A stretch of 64,000 bases of DNA from the NCBI GenBank assembly GCA_004555655.1, contig SFHJ01000003.1:1-64000 (forward strand). The letters are read 5' to 3'. Positions 7,877 to 15,453 of this stretch are shown here, piece after piece. This DNA is from Clostridiales bacterium. Its GTDB lineage: Bacteria > Bacillota > Clostridia > Oscillospirales > Oscillospiraceae. The notes beneath the pieces were generated by a model, which saw only the letters and a program-made list of their open reading frames with translations, had not been told where the DNA came from and made no database searches. How positions within the stretch are numbered: position 1 is the stretch's first letter; every line of letters starts with the position of its first letter. Position numbers and translations under genes: made by a program.

Positions 7877-8218
7877 TTATTCCCAGTTTGCCCAGACCTC
7901 GGGACAGTAGCCCACGGTGGCCTTGCGCCCGTTGCGCACAACAGGCAGTTTCATCAGCTTCGGATTGTCGAAAACCTTATCCTTCTTGGCGCGCGCATCG
8001 TCCATGTAGCGCATCAGATCGATATCCGGGTGTTTGAGCTCCCAGTCGATCAGCTCGTCGATCCCACCTACCGCGCGCAGGACGCTGTCAAATTCGCCGC
8101 CAGACATGCCGTATTTCACAACGTCAATGGACTGGAATTTGATTCTGCGCTCTTTGAAGTAGCGCTCTGCCTTTTTTGTATTGAAGCTCTTGGACGTTCC
8201 GAAGATCTGTATGTTCAT
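7877..8218 (-). CDS. ArsC/Spx-like thioredoxin-fold protein lacking the active-site cysteine
   Basis: The 113-residue protein has the ArsC-family fold: MNIQIFGTSKSFNTKKAERY, then FKERRIKFQSIDVVKYGMS, and the C-terminal LMKLPVVRNGRKATVGYCPE, which holds the conserved cis-Pro and the strand after it. ArsC and Spx relatives carry the redox or catalytic Cys in the first loop (CxxC or CxxS before the K-K-A helix). Here that loop reads SKSFNTKKA, so the aligned positions are S11 and T14. Thiol chemistry at that site is therefore unlikely. The start at 8218 has GGAGGAATAAG before it, and that site lies in the end of the upstream 37-codon gene, so the two are coupled. Confidence 0.8.
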   Translation of the reverse strand: MNIQIFGTSKSFNTKKAERYFKERRIKFQSIDVVKYGMSGGEFDSVLRAVGGIDELIDWELKHPDIDLMRYMDDARAKKDKVFDNPKLMKLPVVRNGRKATVGYCPEVWANWE

Positions 8219-8219
8219 C

Positions 8220-8333
8220 TTATTCCTCCAGCATGGCTCTGGCCTCGGCCTCGTTGTCGGCGGAAAACAGGAATTCTCCCCTTGCGCCGTAGACCTCGAT
8301 ATGGCCTCTGACATTTTTGAACCGGTACTGCAT
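8220..8333 (-). CDS. Small unknown protein (37 aa) upstream of the ArsC-like gene
   Basis: The reading frame encodes MQYRFKNVRGHIEVYG, then ARGEFLFSADNEAEARAMLE and a final Glu. AAAGGGGAGACC precedes the ATG, and the stop is one base before the next start, so the pair behaves as a two-gene unit. The pattern of two short strands and a final acidic helix suggests a real folded mini-protein. No function is known to me. Confidence 0.6.
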   Translation of the reverse strand: MQYRFKNVRGHIEVYGARGEFLFSADNEAEARAMLEE

Positions 8334-8406
8334 GACGGTCTCCCCTTTCGGTTAACTATCTGCAGTATATACGACTATCTGTCCAATAATCCGGACTTAA
8401 TTATCC

Positions 8407-9840
8407 TCAGTCGTTCCCGCCGTCTTCCCCGTCATACCAGCCGCCGCGCCAGCCTTCATCGCCACCGTCGTACACGGGCGCAACCATATCCGGGTTCTCG
8501 CTCTGCCAGAGTGCGTAGACCGTCAAATTTTCCGTCACCACGGTATCCGGTGTAATGACGTCGCCGTACTCTGTCGCCCAGCCGACAAACACGTCGCCAT
8601 CGCAGCTGGCGTCAAACAGTGGATCATAGAAGCTGCCCTTTTCATACATGGCAACGTCAACCTCAACGCTGCCCTTGTCTGTCATATGGATAAGATAACA
8701 AAAATCGGGCGAATCCTTGCCAGTATAATCGCCGTAGAGGAACAGCTTGAGCTCGAGCATGCGGCGGTTGATCAGGCTGTTGTGGATCACGGCCTTGCCG
8801 TCGATGGTCACGTGGCACCAGATGCCGACCGCACAGGCCAGCTCGTTGTCGGTATAATCACCTTCGGCCAGCAACGAAGACAGGCGGTAGCTGGGGTTCA
8901 TCCACGTCGCGCCGACGTTGTATGTAAAGGAAACCAGCGCGTCGTACTGTGCGTCGTTCAGCTCGACGCCGTTCTGCTCCAGAAAAGCGTCCAGCGTTGC
9001 TTCAATCTGCTGCAGCTTCAGCCGCAACAGCACGTCGGCCTGCTCGGTGGTAATGCCGCCCGGATACTCATTTTTCTCGCACCGCGTGCCGTAGCCGATG
9101 GAATACTGCGAATAATCCCAATAGGCCGTGGCAGTGAATCCCTCGCGTGCCTTGATGAATTCCACACCCGTTTCTGTTGTGCGCAGCTCGATCTGGTTGG
9201 GGTCTGCCTCTGCGCCGCTCAGCTGCCGGTGCGTCAGGATGCGGTGCACAATAGCGGAGAGCTCCGCGCGCGTGAGCGAATTATTCGGACGGAACGTGCC
9301 GTCGGTATATCCGCCGATGATGCCGCAGTCAGCCAGCGCCTGCACGTCGTCATTCTGCGCGTCAGAAAATGAATACCGCTCAGAGGTTCTTTCCGCCTGC
9401 ATGGCCCTTGCTGCAACCGTCGCCAGCAGCTGGCGGCTGATACTCACGTCCAGATCGGTGATCTCACCGCGCTGCAGGATTCCCTCTTCCAGCGCCAGAT
9501 CCAGATAACCGCGCGCCCAGTGGGATGCAACGGGCGCAGGTTCGGCATAGCCGACGGCAAGCAAAACCATCTTGAGCGCCTGACCGGTCGTGACCGTGCC
9601 GCCCGGGCGGAAGGTTCCATCAGGGAAGCCGCCGATGACGCCGGAGGACGCAAGCGCCATCACGTCGTCATAGAACCATTCGCCCACATCCACATCCGGG
9701 AAGCTCCACGTGGCGCCGGAACCAGCCATTGCCTCGGAGTATTCATACCAGCTGTCAGTTTCATCGGCGGCAGCCGTCGCGCAAAACGCGCCCAGTATCA
9801 CCGCCGCAAACAGCAAACATGCGAAAAATCGTCTTGCCAT
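8407..9840 (-). CDS. S-layer-homology protein with GH24 lysozyme domain and InlB-type repeat
   Basis: A 477-residue secreted protein. An N-terminal signal peptide (FFACLLFAAVILGAFCATAAA) is followed by SLH-type repeats with FPDVDVGEWFYDDVMALASS, GGFPDGTFRPGGTVT and GGYTDGTFRPNNSLTRAELS, which anchor proteins to wall polymers. A phage-lysozyme-type GH24 domain follows (about residues 220-370), with the catalytic region REGFTATAYWDYSQYSIGYGT giving the E-x8-D-x5 layout and DALVSFTYNVG later. Near the C-terminus a Listeria-Bacteroides (InlB_B/Flg_new) repeat reads FVGWATEYGDVITPDT. The C-tail is Gly/Asp/Trp rich. Likely role: surface-bound muramidase for wall turnover or competition. It is monocistronic. 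Confidence 0.9.
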   Translation of the reverse strand: MARRFFACLLFAAVILGAFCATAAADETDSWYEYSEAMAGSGATWSFPDVDVGEWFYDDVMALASSGVIGGFPDGTFRPGGTVTTGQALKMVLLAVGYAEPAPVASHWARGYLDLALEEGILQRGEITDLDVSISRQLLATVAARAMQAERTSERYSFSDAQNDDVQALADCGIIGGYTDGTFRPNNSLTRAELSAIVHRILTHRQLSGAEADPNQIELRTTETGVEFIKAREGFTATAYWDYSQYSIGYGTRCEKNEYPGGITTEQADVLLRLKLQQIEATLDAFLEQNGVELNDAQYDALVSFTYNVGATWMNPSYRLSSLLAEGDYTDNELACAVGIWCHVTIDGKAVIHNSLINRRMLELKLFLYGDYTGKDSPDFCYLIHMTDKGSVEVDVAMYEKGSFYDPLFDASCDGDVFVGWATEYGDVITPDTVVTENLTVYALWQSENPDMVAPVYDGGDEGWRGGWYDGEDGGND

Positions 9841-9905
9841 TCTGACACACTCCTTTCACTGGTTACAAAATTAAAACAATTATAACAGATTTAGAAACAA
9901 AATGC

Positions 9906-9936
9906 AACCACCCGGAAGGAATTTCCGGGTGGTTTT
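9906..9936 (-). terminator. Terminator of the alpha/beta-hydrolase gene
   Basis: AACCACCCGGAA pairs with TTCCGGGTGGTT (9906-9917 with 9923-9934). It lies 13 bases after the hydrolase stop, followed on the minus strand by a moderately T-rich tail. Confidence 0.7.
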
Positions 9937-9948
9937 CCGTTCTTTTGC

Positions 9949-10857
9949 TCAGAGCTGCAGCAGCCAGTTCAGAATATCCTGGTAGACCTCGTTGCGATTG
10001 ACCTCGTTGAGCATCTCATGCCGCCCTTCGGGATAGATCCGGATGGTAATTTTCCGCATTCCGGCACGCTTGAACGCGTCGATGCAGCGCAGCACGCCCT
10101 TGGACATCCCGCCGACAGGGTCTTTGCCGCCGGAGACAAACAGCAGCGGCAGCAGCTTGTCCATCTTCAGAAGGTTTTCACGCATCTCATTCATTTCGAT
10201 GCCGGTGAGCATATCGCGCGCCAAGCCGATTGTAGCATCAAAGCCGCACAGCGGATCGGCCGTATACGCATCGACCACGGCGGGATCGCTGCAGATCCAG
10301 TCGTCTTTTGTCCGCACCGGCGCAAAGGGTTTGTTGTACGAGCCGAACATCAGCTTTGTCAGAATCGGACTCGTGCGTTTCTCCCCCAGCCGCAGCTGTT
10401 CGAGCTTGCAGGCGGCAAGCCCCGCCCTGATCACCGCGGACGGTTCCCAGCCCGTGCCGGAGATGATCGCCGCATCGATGGTGCCGGGATACGTATACAG
10501 GTACGTCCGCAGCAGGAACGAGCCCATGCTGTGGCCCAGGATGTAGTACGAGAGCCCGGGATATTCCGCTTTCATGTGCTCGCACAGCAGCTTCACATCG
10601 GCCACGGCCGTCATCCAGCCGCCCGAGAAATAGCCCTTGACGCAGTCTTCCCCGATTGAGCCGCCGTGTCCCATATGATCCTCAGCCGCCACGATAAATC
10701 CATTTTCAGCGAGATAGCGCGCAAAATGGTCATATCGGCCGATGTGCTCGGCAATGCCGTGCACGAGCTGTACCACCGCACGCGGCGTCTGATTGGTGCG
10801 CCAGACGGCACAGTGTAACTTTCCGCCGCCGTTTGATTGCAGATAAAATTCTTCCAT
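9949..10857 (-). CDS. Alpha/beta hydrolase, monoacylglycerol-lipase (serine aminopeptidase S33) type
   Basis: A 302-residue cytoplasmic hydrolase. It has HGIAEHIGRYDHFARYLAEN (oxyanion region), AAEDHMGHGGS, the nucleophile elbow GHSMGS, an Asp in FVSGGKDPVGG and a His in YPEGRHEMLNEVNR, so Ser-Asp-His are all present. This is the pattern of bacterial monoglyceride lipases and lysophospholipases; the natural substrate is unknown. AAGGAG precedes the ATG. It is divergent from a small membrane protein gene across a region with a perfect 24-base palindrome, which may regulate either gene. Confidence 0.9.
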   Translation of the reverse strand: MEEFYLQSNGGGKLHCAVWRTNQTPRAVVQLVHGIAEHIGRYDHFARYLAENGFIVAAEDHMGHGGSIGEDCVKGYFSGGWMTAVADVKLLCEHMKAEYPGLSYYILGHSMGSFLLRTYLYTYPGTIDAAIISGTGWEPSAVIRAGLAACKLEQLRLGEKRTSPILTKLMFGSYNKPFAPVRTKDDWICSDPAVVDAYTADPLCGFDATIGLARDMLTGIEMNEMRENLLKMDKLLPLLFVSGGKDPVGGMSKGVLRCIDAFKRAGMRKITIRIYPEGRHEMLNEVNRNEVYQDILNWLLQL

Positions 10858-10877
10858 ACCGTACTCCTTTCAAATTT

Positions 10878-10914
10878 ATATGTCCATATTATTGGACATA
10901 TCAGGCAGTATAAT
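10878..10914. promoter_or_regulatory. 24-base perfect palindrome plus TATAAT in a divergent intergenic region
   Basis: ATATGTCCA and TGGACATAT are separated by TATTAT (10878-10901). A TATAAT box (10909-10914) for the rightward gene follows, with no good -35 hexamer at 17 bases; the palindrome occupies that position. This is the layout of an operator overlapping a promoter, or of an activator-dependent promoter. The cognate regulator is not evident nearby. Confidence 0.6.
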
Positions 10915-10943
10915 CCACTCATAACTTACAAGGAGGTACCGCC

Positions 10944-11147
10944 ATGTATCACAAGGTTATCGAACTCAGCCTCTACCAGCCCGAATCTGTCTGCACCACT
11001 GCAGCCGCACGTGAAACGCGCGCGCCGCTCCGTTCTCGCGCGGCGGAGCTGCGGCGCAACGTGCTCGCCGCCGTTGAACTGCTCGTCACCGCTGCCATCG
11101 GTGTATGCGTGCTGTTCTGCGTGGGACTGACGGTGAGCATGCTTTGA
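10944..11147 (+). CDS. Small single-pass membrane protein (67 aa)
   Basis: A hydrophilic, Arg-rich N-terminal half (about residues 1-38) is followed by one hydrophobic segment, VLAAVELLVTAAIGVCVLFC, and a short tail. AAGGAGGTACCGCC directly before the ATG is a very strong ribosome site. It sits right after the palindrome/TATAAT region and stops one base before the convergent decarboxylase-like gene. The family is unknown. The Arg-rich side should face the cytoplasm. Confidence 0.6.
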   Translation: MYHKVIELSLYQPESVCTTAAARETRAPLRSRAAELRRNVLAAVELLVTAAIGVCVLFCVGLTVSML

Positions 11148-11148
11148 A

Positions 11149-12303
11149 TCACACCGGCTCCAAAGCGCCGGTGGCGCGCAGCAGATACACCGGCGTATCG
11201 CCGGGAATCTCGTCAAAGCCCGCCATGTGCACCAGAAGCCTGTCGCCGGGGCGCAGCTGCGGCAGCACGCAGCCCTCGCCAAGCCCGCCTCGCAGCACGT
11301 CCTGACAGCCGACTACGCAGAAAAGACCCGGCTCGCTCTTGGGTCTGCAGGCCAGCGCGGAAATAGGATGGTAGCTTCCCGAGAGCGCCGACTGTTCAAA
11401 GACCGCATCTACGATGCATGTCGGCATCTCACGTTCCCGCAGCGCCATAACGCTTGTCACAAGCACGCCGGCGCTGCAGAGCAGATACCGGTCAAGCGCC
11501 GTCTGAAGCTGCACCTCTCCAAGCCCCGCAGGGACGAGAACTGCATCGAAAAGCGCATGGATGTTTTCCGCCGCCGTCTTGAGCTCAGGCGAGGCATATC
11601 CCGGGCGGCTGGACACGCCGAAACCGCCGGAGAGATTGCACGACGAGATCATGACGCCGGTCTGCTCCCGGATTTTTACAGCCATGGTGAACAGCGCCTC
11701 TGCCACGGCAGGATAATACCCGGGATCAAGACAGTTCCCGCACGCCGAGAGCATCAGACCGATGCTGGTATTTTGCGCGGCAAAGCGGCATACCATGTCC
11801 AATATCTCCTGATCACGCATGCCGGATTTGATGCGGTCAAAGTTCGCCAGCGTCCTGCCGTCAGCGCGCAGCTTCCCGCCTGGGTTCCAGCGCAGAATCA
11901 CGCGCTCCGGCGGCAGAGGCGGCAGAACATACACGCCGTCAAGAACCCATGTCGCATCGAGCCGGAAGGCAAGCGCCCCGGCCGCGTCATGGCGGCGAAG
12001 CGGCGCATAAAGCAGCTGCTCGCCGGAAAAGCCGCATGCTTCCGCCAGTTGCAGCTGCGCAAGATCAGTACACAGCGCGCCGCAGCCTGCCCCACGCAGC
12101 AATCGGAGCAGCGCGGGATTTTTGCACCGCCGCAGCGGCATATACTCCCGGAAGCCCGGATTCCACGAAAAAGACGTAAAAAGAGCCTGTGCGTTTGCCA
12201 GCAGGCTCTTTTCGTCATAGAGGTAGAACGGCGTGTCCAGTGCGCGTGTCAGCCGACGCAGCTGCGCGGGAGGGAGAAAGGGAGCGGGCGTTTGTTCACA
12301 CAT
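11149..12303 (-). CDS. Fold-type III PLP decarboxylase-like protein without the Schiff-base lysine
   Basis: A 384-residue relative of diaminopimelate decarboxylase. The N-terminal barrel begins LDTPFYLYDEKSLLANAQAL and SFSWNPGFREY as in LysA, and the barrel also has GFSGEQLLYAPLRR, FDRIKSGMRDQEI and CNLSGGFGVSS. In the family the segment after FREY reads YFAVKATPNP with the PLP-binding Lys; here it is YMPLRRCKNP, so the Lys is Arg58 (Lys61 lies three residues on). The usual C-terminal CESxD and Tyr-containing blocks are also changed (VVGCQDVL, MAGFDEIPGD). It is either a non-enzymatic paralogue or uses another lysine. It lies just downstream of coaX on the same strand, 15 bases away. Confidence 0.75.
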   Translation of the reverse strand: MCEQTPAPFLPPAQLRRLTRALDTPFYLYDEKSLLANAQALFTSFSWNPGFREYMPLRRCKNPALLRLLRGAGCGALCTDLAQLQLAEACGFSGEQLLYAPLRRHDAAGALAFRLDATWVLDGVYVLPPLPPERVILRWNPGGKLRADGRTLANFDRIKSGMRDQEILDMVCRFAAQNTSIGLMLSACGNCLDPGYYPAVAEALFTMAVKIREQTGVMISSCNLSGGFGVSSRPGYASPELKTAAENIHALFDAVLVPAGLGEVQLQTALDRYLLCSAGVLVTSVMALREREMPTCIVDAVFEQSALSGSYHPISALACRPKSEPGLFCVVGCQDVLRGGLGEGCVLPQLRPGDRLLVHMAGFDEIPGDTPVYLLRATGALEPV

Positions 12304-12318
12304 TTCACCACATCTTCT

Positions 12319-13089
12319 TCAGTTCTTTTTGTTGTTCTCATATAGGAACATCAGACCCTTGAGCAGAAGATTTCTGTCATAGATGACCTTCCGCCGGCAC
12401 ATGGGAATGACGAAACGGGCAATGCCGCCTGTGGCGAGCACCGTGGCCGGCTGGCCCAGCTCCTCTTCCATACGCCCGATCATGCCGTCGAGCATGCAGG
12501 CCGCACCAAGCATGATACCACTTTGCATGCTGTCGACAGTATTTTTTCCGATGGCGTGCTTCGGCGCCTCCAGGCTGATTCCCGGCAGCTGCGCGGTTCT
12601 TGCGGTGAGCGCCTCGGACGAGATGCGAACGCCCGGGCAGATGCAGCCGCCGATGTACGCGCGGTTGGCGTCAATGACACACATGGTGGTCGCCGTGCCC
12701 ATGTCGATGATGATGATGGGTGCAGGATATTCGCGCAGCGCCGCGACCGATGCGACAACAAGGTCGCTGCCGATCTGCGCGGGGTTGTCCATCAGGATGT
12801 TAAGCCCGGTTTTGATGCCGGGGCCAACCACCATGGGCTTGATACCGGTCAGCTTCATGACGGCCGTTTTAAACGAATTCAGAACCGGCGGTACGACAGA
12901 CGAAATAATAACGCCTTCAATCATCGTGCGGTCGATATCATACAGCGACAGCAGGTTTTTTAAATCCATGCAGTACTGGTCTGATGTTTTGATGAGATCG
13001 GTGGCAAGCCTTGCCTCGTGCACGATCGTGTGGCCTTCGATGCAGCCGAGGACAATATTGCTGTTGCCAATATCGATAGCAAGAAGCAT
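12319..13089 (-). CDS. coaX: Type III pantothenate kinase
   Basis: The 256-residue cytoplasmic kinase catalyses the first step of coenzyme A synthesis, ATP-dependent phosphorylation of pantothenate; the type III form is not inhibited by CoA. The ASKHA-fold phosphate motif is at the N-terminus (LAIDIGNSNIVLGC), followed by VVGPGIKTGLNI, the pantothenate/ATP block IIIDMGTATTMCVID and CICPGVRISSEAL. The C-terminal helix region has LATGGIARFV. Length and motifs are full for the family. GGAGGAAATC precedes the start. Confidence 0.97.
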   Translation of the reverse strand: MLLAIDIGNSNIVLGCIEGHTIVHEARLATDLIKTSDQYCMDLKNLLSLYDIDRTMIEGVIISSVVPPVLNSFKTAVMKLTGIKPMVVGPGIKTGLNILMDNPAQIGSDLVVASVAALREYPAPIIIIDMGTATTMCVIDANRAYIGGCICPGVRISSEALTARTAQLPGISLEAPKHAIGKNTVDSMQSGIMLGAACMLDGMIGRMEEELGQPATVLATGGIARFVIPMCRRKVIYDRNLLLKGLMFLYENNKKN

Positions 13090-13148
13090 CTGATTTCCTC
13101 CGTTTGGAATATTCTACGTCTATTATTATACGACAGAAGACAGCAAAA

Positions 13149-13619
13149 TCAATCGAAATCTTCAATCCGGCAGGTAAAGCTGCCGTCAGGCACAATCTCG
13201 ATCACGCCGTAGCTGGCCCTGCCGAACCTGCCGCACGTGCCGGGATTGAGCAGCCACACGCCACTGCACTGCTCGCACAGCGCCCGGTGCGTATGGCCGA
13301 AGAGTGCGATCTGCGCGCCAAGCGTCTTCGCCTGCGCAAGCAGCCGCTGCGTACCCTGCTTTACGCCGAATAAGTGCCCATGCGTCAGAAACATGCGCAC
13401 GCCGCCGAGTTCGGTGAGAATACTTGGCTGCTGGATGCTGGCATAGTCGCAGTTTCCCGGCACGCGCAGAACCTCCACATCCGGCAGTGCATAGGAAAGA
13501 TCATTCGCGTCGGAAATGTGGTCGCCCAGATGTACAACCGTATCCGGCATGTGGAGCAAAGTCGCGTCATACATATTACCGATGGAGCCGTGTGAATCCG
13601 AAAAAACAAGTATCTTCAA
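13149..13619 (-). CDS. YfcE/MJ0936-type metallophosphoesterase
   Basis: The 156-residue protein has all the two-metal phosphoesterase motifs: FSDSHG (D and H), HLGDHISD (GD), VPGNCDY (GN), LTHGHLFG (GH) and FGHTHRA (GHTH). Family members hydrolyse phosphodiesters in vitro; the cellular substrate is generally unknown. The start is taken as TTG at 13619 (protein begins KILVFSDSHG after the initiator) because AGGTGA lies 5 bases upstream; a GTG three codons earlier is possible. A much longer open frame exists upstream, but it is antisense to the small genes at 13682-14304 and is not real. It is divergent from those genes. Confidence 0.9.
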   Translation of the reverse strand: MKILVFSDSHGSIGNMYDATLLHMPDTVVHLGDHISDANDLSYALPDVEVLRVPGNCDYASIQQPSILTELGGVRMFLTHGHLFGVKQGTQRLLAQAKTLGAQIALFGHTHRALCEQCSGVWLLNPGTCGRFGRASYGVIEIVPDGSFTCRIEDFD

Positions 13620-13681
13620 ACCAATCACCTGCGTGCAGCGATGTGCATAAAATAAGGAAGAATGAAATGGGAGGTTGCGTG

Positions 13682-13930
13682 ATGGACTACAAAAACACTT
13701 CCAACGGGGGTCTGCCCTTCTCCGAGCAGCAGATTCGCCGCGTGCTCGGTTCGCCCGAAGGTCAGAAGCTGCTGCAGCTGTTAAGCCGCGACGGCGGCGC
13801 TGCGCTGCGTCAGGCCGCGCAGGCCATGCGCGCAGGCGACTACGCCCTGGCGCAGCAGCTCCTGTCGCCCGTGATGCAGTCGCCGCAGGCACAGCAGCTG
13901 ATTGCGAAACTGAACGAAAAGCAGGGCTAG
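13682..13930 (+). CDS. Unknown small protein (82 aa), first of a three-gene set
   Basis: Begins MDYKNTSNGGLPFSEQQIRR and continues VLGSPEGQKLLQLLSRDGG with an Ala/Gln-rich helical second half. GGGAGG lies 7 bases before the ATG. I do not recognise a named family. The short N-terminal linker and a single helical domain with a PEGQKLLQLL core suggest a small structural or adaptor protein. The next gene begins 2 bases after its stop, and the third ends in an acidic/hydrophobic tail. The three together look like a co-expressed conserved set, possibly sporulation-related in this kind of organism; that role is a guess. Confidence 0.65.
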   Translation: MDYKNTSNGGLPFSEQQIRRVLGSPEGQKLLQLLSRDGGAALRQAAQAMRAGDYALAQQLLSPVMQSPQAQQLIAKLNEKQG

Positions 13931-13932
13931 CC

Positions 13933-14304
13933 ATGGATGATTTTGAGCAGAAGCTGACCGCGATTTTACAGGATCCGGCCCAACTGCAGGGCATCTTCAA
14001 TCTGGCCAAATCGCTGGGGCTTGGCGCGCCGCCGGAAGCTGCGCAGACAGGCCCCGATCCGCCGCAGACGGAAGCACCGCAGGCACAACCGGCCGCCATG
14101 CCGCAGCAGCCGCCGGAAATACCGGTCGGCGCGCTGCTGGAAGCCGGAAAGCTCGACCGCAAGCAGGAAAACCTTCTGTGCGCGCTCAAGCCATTTTTAA
14201 AGCCCGAGAAACGGGAAAAAATTGACCGCGCGATGCAGATCGCAAGGCTGACACACCTTGCCGAATTTGCGCTGCGCGGCGCAGAAAGCCATCAAAAACG
14301 CTGA
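13933..14304 (+). CDS. Unknown small protein with Pro/Gln linker (123 aa), second of the set
   Basis: Has an N-terminal helical part (MDDFEQKLTAILQDPAQLQG), a Pro/Gln/Ala-rich linker (about residues 34-70) and a basic C-terminal helical part with LLCALKPFLKPEKREKIDRA. No signal peptide or membrane segment. It starts 2 bases after the previous stop, so the two are translationally linked. It shares with its upstream neighbour a short N-terminal region that reads like small sporulation or coat proteins, but no named family is recognised. Confidence 0.65.
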   Translation: MDDFEQKLTAILQDPAQLQGIFNLAKSLGLGAPPEAAQTGPDPPQTEAPQAQPAAMPQQPPEIPVGALLEAGKLDRKQENLLCALKPFLKPEKREKIDRAMQIARLTHLAEFALRGAESHQKR

Positions 14305-14315
14305 AAGGAGGCGCC

Positions 14316-14648
14316 ATGTATAACCGATACATACCCGGAGCGAACGGTACGTTTCAGCGAACCATTGTCGACGACCGTCCGCCACAGCCTCCGCGTACGC
14401 CGCAGCCCGAGCCGCCGCGGGAAGAAGGCCCCTGTCCGCCGCCAAAGCAGGAACCACAGCCCGTCTGTGAAGCGCCGCTCGCCTGCCCGGAACGCACAAA
14501 CGAGCACATTTTGCGCAGGCTCCTGCCGCGCGGCATCGATCTGGGTGATCTTCTGGCGCTTCTGATTGTACTGTTACTGCTTGTTGACAGCGAGGAAGAC
14601 GACACGCTGACGGTGCTTGTCACCATCGCGGCGTTTTTGCTGCTGTAG
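14316..14648 (+). CDS. Unknown Pro-rich protein with hydrophobic C-terminal tail (110 aa)
   Basis: The first half is rich in Pro, Gln and Glu (PPQPPRTPQPEPPREEG). It is followed by RRLLPRGIDLGDLLALLIVL and an acidic SEEDD turn before a second hydrophobic stretch (TLTVLVTIAAFLLL). The arrangement of two short hydrophobic strands around an acidic turn recurs in small clostridial proteins of unknown function. AAAGGAGGCGCC precedes the ATG. Third gene of the co-directional trio; it ends one base before the convergent gene at 14650. Confidence 0.65.
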   Translation: MYNRYIPGANGTFQRTIVDDRPPQPPRTPQPEPPREEGPCPPPKQEPQPVCEAPLACPERTNEHILRRLLPRGIDLGDLLALLIVLLLLVDSEEDDTLTVLVTIAAFLLL

Positions 14649-14649
14649 C

Positions 14650-15432
14650 CTACGAAAACGGCTCAGACCCGTCAGGCAGGCAGAACGCACCGGAGAGCGT
14701 CTCGTCGCCGTCGATCAGAATGTCGAGCTGTATCTGCTGCATGGTATACACGGGCGCGTCAGCAACCAGCATGGTCTGACGGCACAAAAGACCGCTTGCC
14801 ACATCGACCCAGTAATACTGTGTGCAGCCGCTGTTTGTGAAGCTGACATAAATGCATGCAAGCTCCGACTGATCCTCCAGCGTCACAAAATCCGAGCTGC
14901 CGATCTGCGCAGGGTCGAGCGAAAGGATCGTTTCATATGTCGGAATACCGATCAGCGCATCAGTGCTTAGCGTCTCGCGCAGCGGCAGCGAAAGCGGCAT
15001 CTCATCGCCGTCATACCAGACATAGAGCGTTTTCCCGTCGGTGAGAATGGATTTCACGCCGGTCTCATCCGACACATCCGCGCGCAGCAGCTCACCGCTG
15101 CGCCAGATGTCTGCCTGCTGCTGGCGGGCGCTGCCATCGGCATAGTTCAGGATGGTCAGCTTCTGATAATACGACGACGGACGCGCAAGGCTGCGCAGCA
15201 CGTCCTGCACGTTCTCACGCGTAATCTCGGCGAACAGATTCTGCTCCGGCTCGGCGGGCGGCTCTTCCTCCGCCGCGCTCACCGGCGCATCCGGCAGCGT
15301 GATGGACTCGTGCGTGTCTTTTCTGGAGCTGCCGAGAAACAGCACGACCAGCAGCACAGTCACAGCCAGCACCACCGCAGTGACGATGACCGCCCTGCGC
15401 AGCGCCTGCCTATGCTCCTCCATGGCCGTCAC
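14650..15432 (-). CDS. Membrane-anchored protein with possible LolA-like domain
   Basis: A 260-residue protein with one N-terminal membrane anchor (AVIVTAVVLAVTVLLVVLFL, about residues 14-33), an acidic linker (SAAEEEPPAEPEQ), then an extracytoplasmic beta-rich region (YYQKLTILNYADGSARQQQA, LTDGKTLYVWYDGDEMPL, YYWVDVASGLLCRQTM). The alternating strands with a substrate-analogue look are like LolA/MucB-type lipoprotein or sigma-regulator sensor folds, but this is a weak resemblance. It is 21 bases downstream of the UDP-GlcNAc epimerase gene on the same strand, so it may belong to the envelope operon. Confidence 0.6.
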   Translation of the reverse strand: MTAMEEHRQALRRAVIVTAVVLAVTVLLVVLFLGSSRKDTHESITLPDAPVSAAEEEPPAEPEQNLFAEITRENVQDVLRSLARPSSYYQKLTILNYADGSARQQQADIWRSGELLRADVSDETGVKSILTDGKTLYVWYDGDEMPLSLPLRETLSTDALIGIPTYETILSLDPAQIGSSDFVTLEDQSELACIYVSFTNSGCTQYYWVDVASGLLCRQTMLVADAPVYTMQQIQLDILIDGDETLSGAFCLPDGSEPFS

Positions 15433-15453
15433 CGCCCTTCCTGTAAAAGTCAG

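Noticed and set aside
13620..14189. Long N-terminal extension of the phosphoesterase frame
   Set aside because: It is antisense to the small genes at 13682-14304 and is out of keeping with family length; conserved sequence starts right at 13619.
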